A stretch of DNA of 64,000 nucleotides, from contig JAYQNS010000002.1 of assembly GCA_038144425.1 (NCBI GenBank), positions 310,001 to 374,000 on the forward strand, in the 5' to 3' direction. This DNA is from Salivita marina (GTDB lineage: Bacteria > Pseudomonadota > Gammaproteobacteria > Pseudomonadales > Azotimanducaceae). The notes under the pieces are model-generated. The model was not told the DNA's origin and did no database searches. It worked only from the letters and a program-made list of their open reading frames with translations. This document shows, one piece after another, positions 62,825 to 64,000 of this stretch (positions within the stretch are counted from its first letter, which is position 1; every line of letters begins with the position of its first letter). Position numbers and translations under genes: made by a program.

Positions 62825-64000
62825 CATGGAGCTGCTGCAAACCATCCTTGCCTTGCTGGTAACGCTTGGAATCCTGGTGACGGTGCACGAGGCAGGGCAC
62901 TTTTTTCTTGCCCGTTATTTTGGCGTGCGCGTGCTGCGCTTCTCCCTGGGCATGGGTCCGGTGCTGTGGCGGCGCCAGGGAGCGGACGGGACGGAATTTG
63001 CCTTGAGCCTTTTGCCCATCGGGGGCTACGTCAAGATGCTCGAGGGGGAAGCGGATGGCATCGCCTCGGCGCCTCGCCAGCGCGCCTTCAGCGAAACCCA
63101 CCCCGCGGCCCGCATCGCCATCGCCCTGGGGGGGCCGGTGGCCAATCTCCTTTTGGCGCTGCTCGTCTACTGGGTTCTGTTTGTTTCTGGAGTTACGGGG
63201 CTGGTGCCCTACGTTAAGGCCTTGGAGGGCGCTGAGGGGCCCGCAGCGGGCGCTCGGATCCTCGCCGTCGATGGCCAGGAAACGCCGAGCTGGAACGCGG
63301 TGAATGAAGCCTTGGTGCGGCGCCTCGGGGAATCGGGCCGGATTACCTTTACCCTAGAGGGGGAGCGGGGTCCCTGGACTCTAGAGCGCCCCATTGAGCG
63401 TTGGCTGGCCGATGCTGAGGCGCCTCAATTTCTCGCGGAGCTTAAACTCGAGCCTTCCTACCCGGTGGTGCTGGGTCGGATCCTTGAGGACAGCCCTGCG
63501 GAGACGGCGGGCTTGCGCCCAGGGGATCGCATCACTGCTGTTAACGGGCAGCTGGTGGAGCACTGGCCTGCCTTCGTGAAGGCGGTGCAGGCCGCCGGCT
63601 CGGAAACCCTCACCTTTGACCTTGAGCGGGATGGCGAAGCCCGTCGCCTGACCATTCGGCCGCGCCTTGAGGAGGGCAAGGGTTTTGTTGGAGTGGGCCC
63701 GGCCTACGCCGTGCAGCGCTGGGGTCCTGGGGAAGCAGTGGGGCAGGCGCTTCTGGCCACCTTGGATAAGACGGCCATGACGCTGGGTCTCGTTAAGAAA
63801 ATGGTTCAGGGCCTCGTTTCCACAAGTAACTTGAGCGGCCCCATTACCATTGCTAAGGTCGCCGGCGATTCGGCAAAGTCCGGGGCCGAGACCTTCCTGG
63901 GTTTCCTCGCGCTGCTGAGTGTCAGCCTTGCGGTTTTGAACTTGCTGCCGATCCCGGTCCTCGATGGAGGGCACGTGGTGCTTCATCTGCTTGAGTGGGT
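62825..64000 (+). CDS. rseP: RIP metalloprotease RseP, 3' end beyond the window
   Basis: 392 codons are in the window, open to its last base; the family has about 450. Zinc motif HEAGH at residues 21-25 in the first membrane helix, FSLGMGPVLWRR, GGYVKMLEGEAD, two PDZ-like segments (the second with VVLGRILEDSPAETAGLRPG), and the LDG motif in LLPIPVLDGGH near the cut. It makes the second, intramembrane cut in RseA, so it works with the sigma-E operon at 27.8-31.4 kb. AAGAGAG lies upstream of the ATG. Confidence 0.95.

Overview
The window is 64 kb of bacterial chromosome, about two-thirds G+C by eye and densely coding. It looks like a gammaproteobacterium. Two blocks follow the Pseudomonas-type gene order closely: ygfZ | sdhE-ygfX | nadB | rpoE-mucA-mucB-mucD-lepA-lepB-rnc-era-recO, and plsB ... 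dapE-dapD-glnD-map | rpsB-tsf-pyrH-frr-uppS-cdsA-dxr-rseP. The large TonB receptor, the sterol-desaturase-like ether-lipid oxygenase and many hydrolases would suit a marine Pseudomonadales/Halieaceae-like organism. That placement is inference. I saw no rRNA, tRNA, CRISPR array, IS element or prophage.

Layout. 1-23.4 kb is accessory metabolism: the 3' end of oligopeptidase B, an alpha/beta hydrolase, an alkylglycerol-monooxygenase-like membrane enzyme, a TonB receptor, an amidase, tmcA, ridA, a patatin, an MDR oxidoreductase, a PerM transporter, a Nudix hydrolase, a class-C-like serine hydrolase, a nitroreductase, a MauE-like protein coupled to a secreted M24 peptidase, and a FadR-type regulator/MFP/RND efflux operon. 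23.5-31.5 kb holds hspQ, ygfZ, sdhE-ygfX, nadB and the sigma-E envelope-stress operon ending in the DegP-type protease. 31.6-40.9 kb holds lepA-lepB-rnc-era-recO-rlmD-relA and adk. 41-44.6 kb holds an AlgP-like Lys/Ala/Pro-repeat protein, moeA, tsaB and rsmJ. 44.5-56.7 kb (mostly minus strand) holds plsB, type II secretion genes gspN-gspC-gspD with an unrecognised leading gene, dapE, dapD, glnD and map. 56.9-64 kb is the rpsB-to-rseP operon, cut by the window end inside rseP.

Regulation seen in the sequence: a strong sigma-E-type promoter before rpoE; a perfect FadR-type palindrome before the regulator/RND operon; an AT-rich dyad before the TonB receptor; four convincing intrinsic terminators.

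Quality warning: seven genes (tmcA twice, nadB, the AlgP-like gene, plsB twice, dapD, frr) are each interrupted by small indels, most of them at short G/C runs. Several are normally essential, so I treat them as intact genes with probable sequence errors and annotate each as one CDS across the break.
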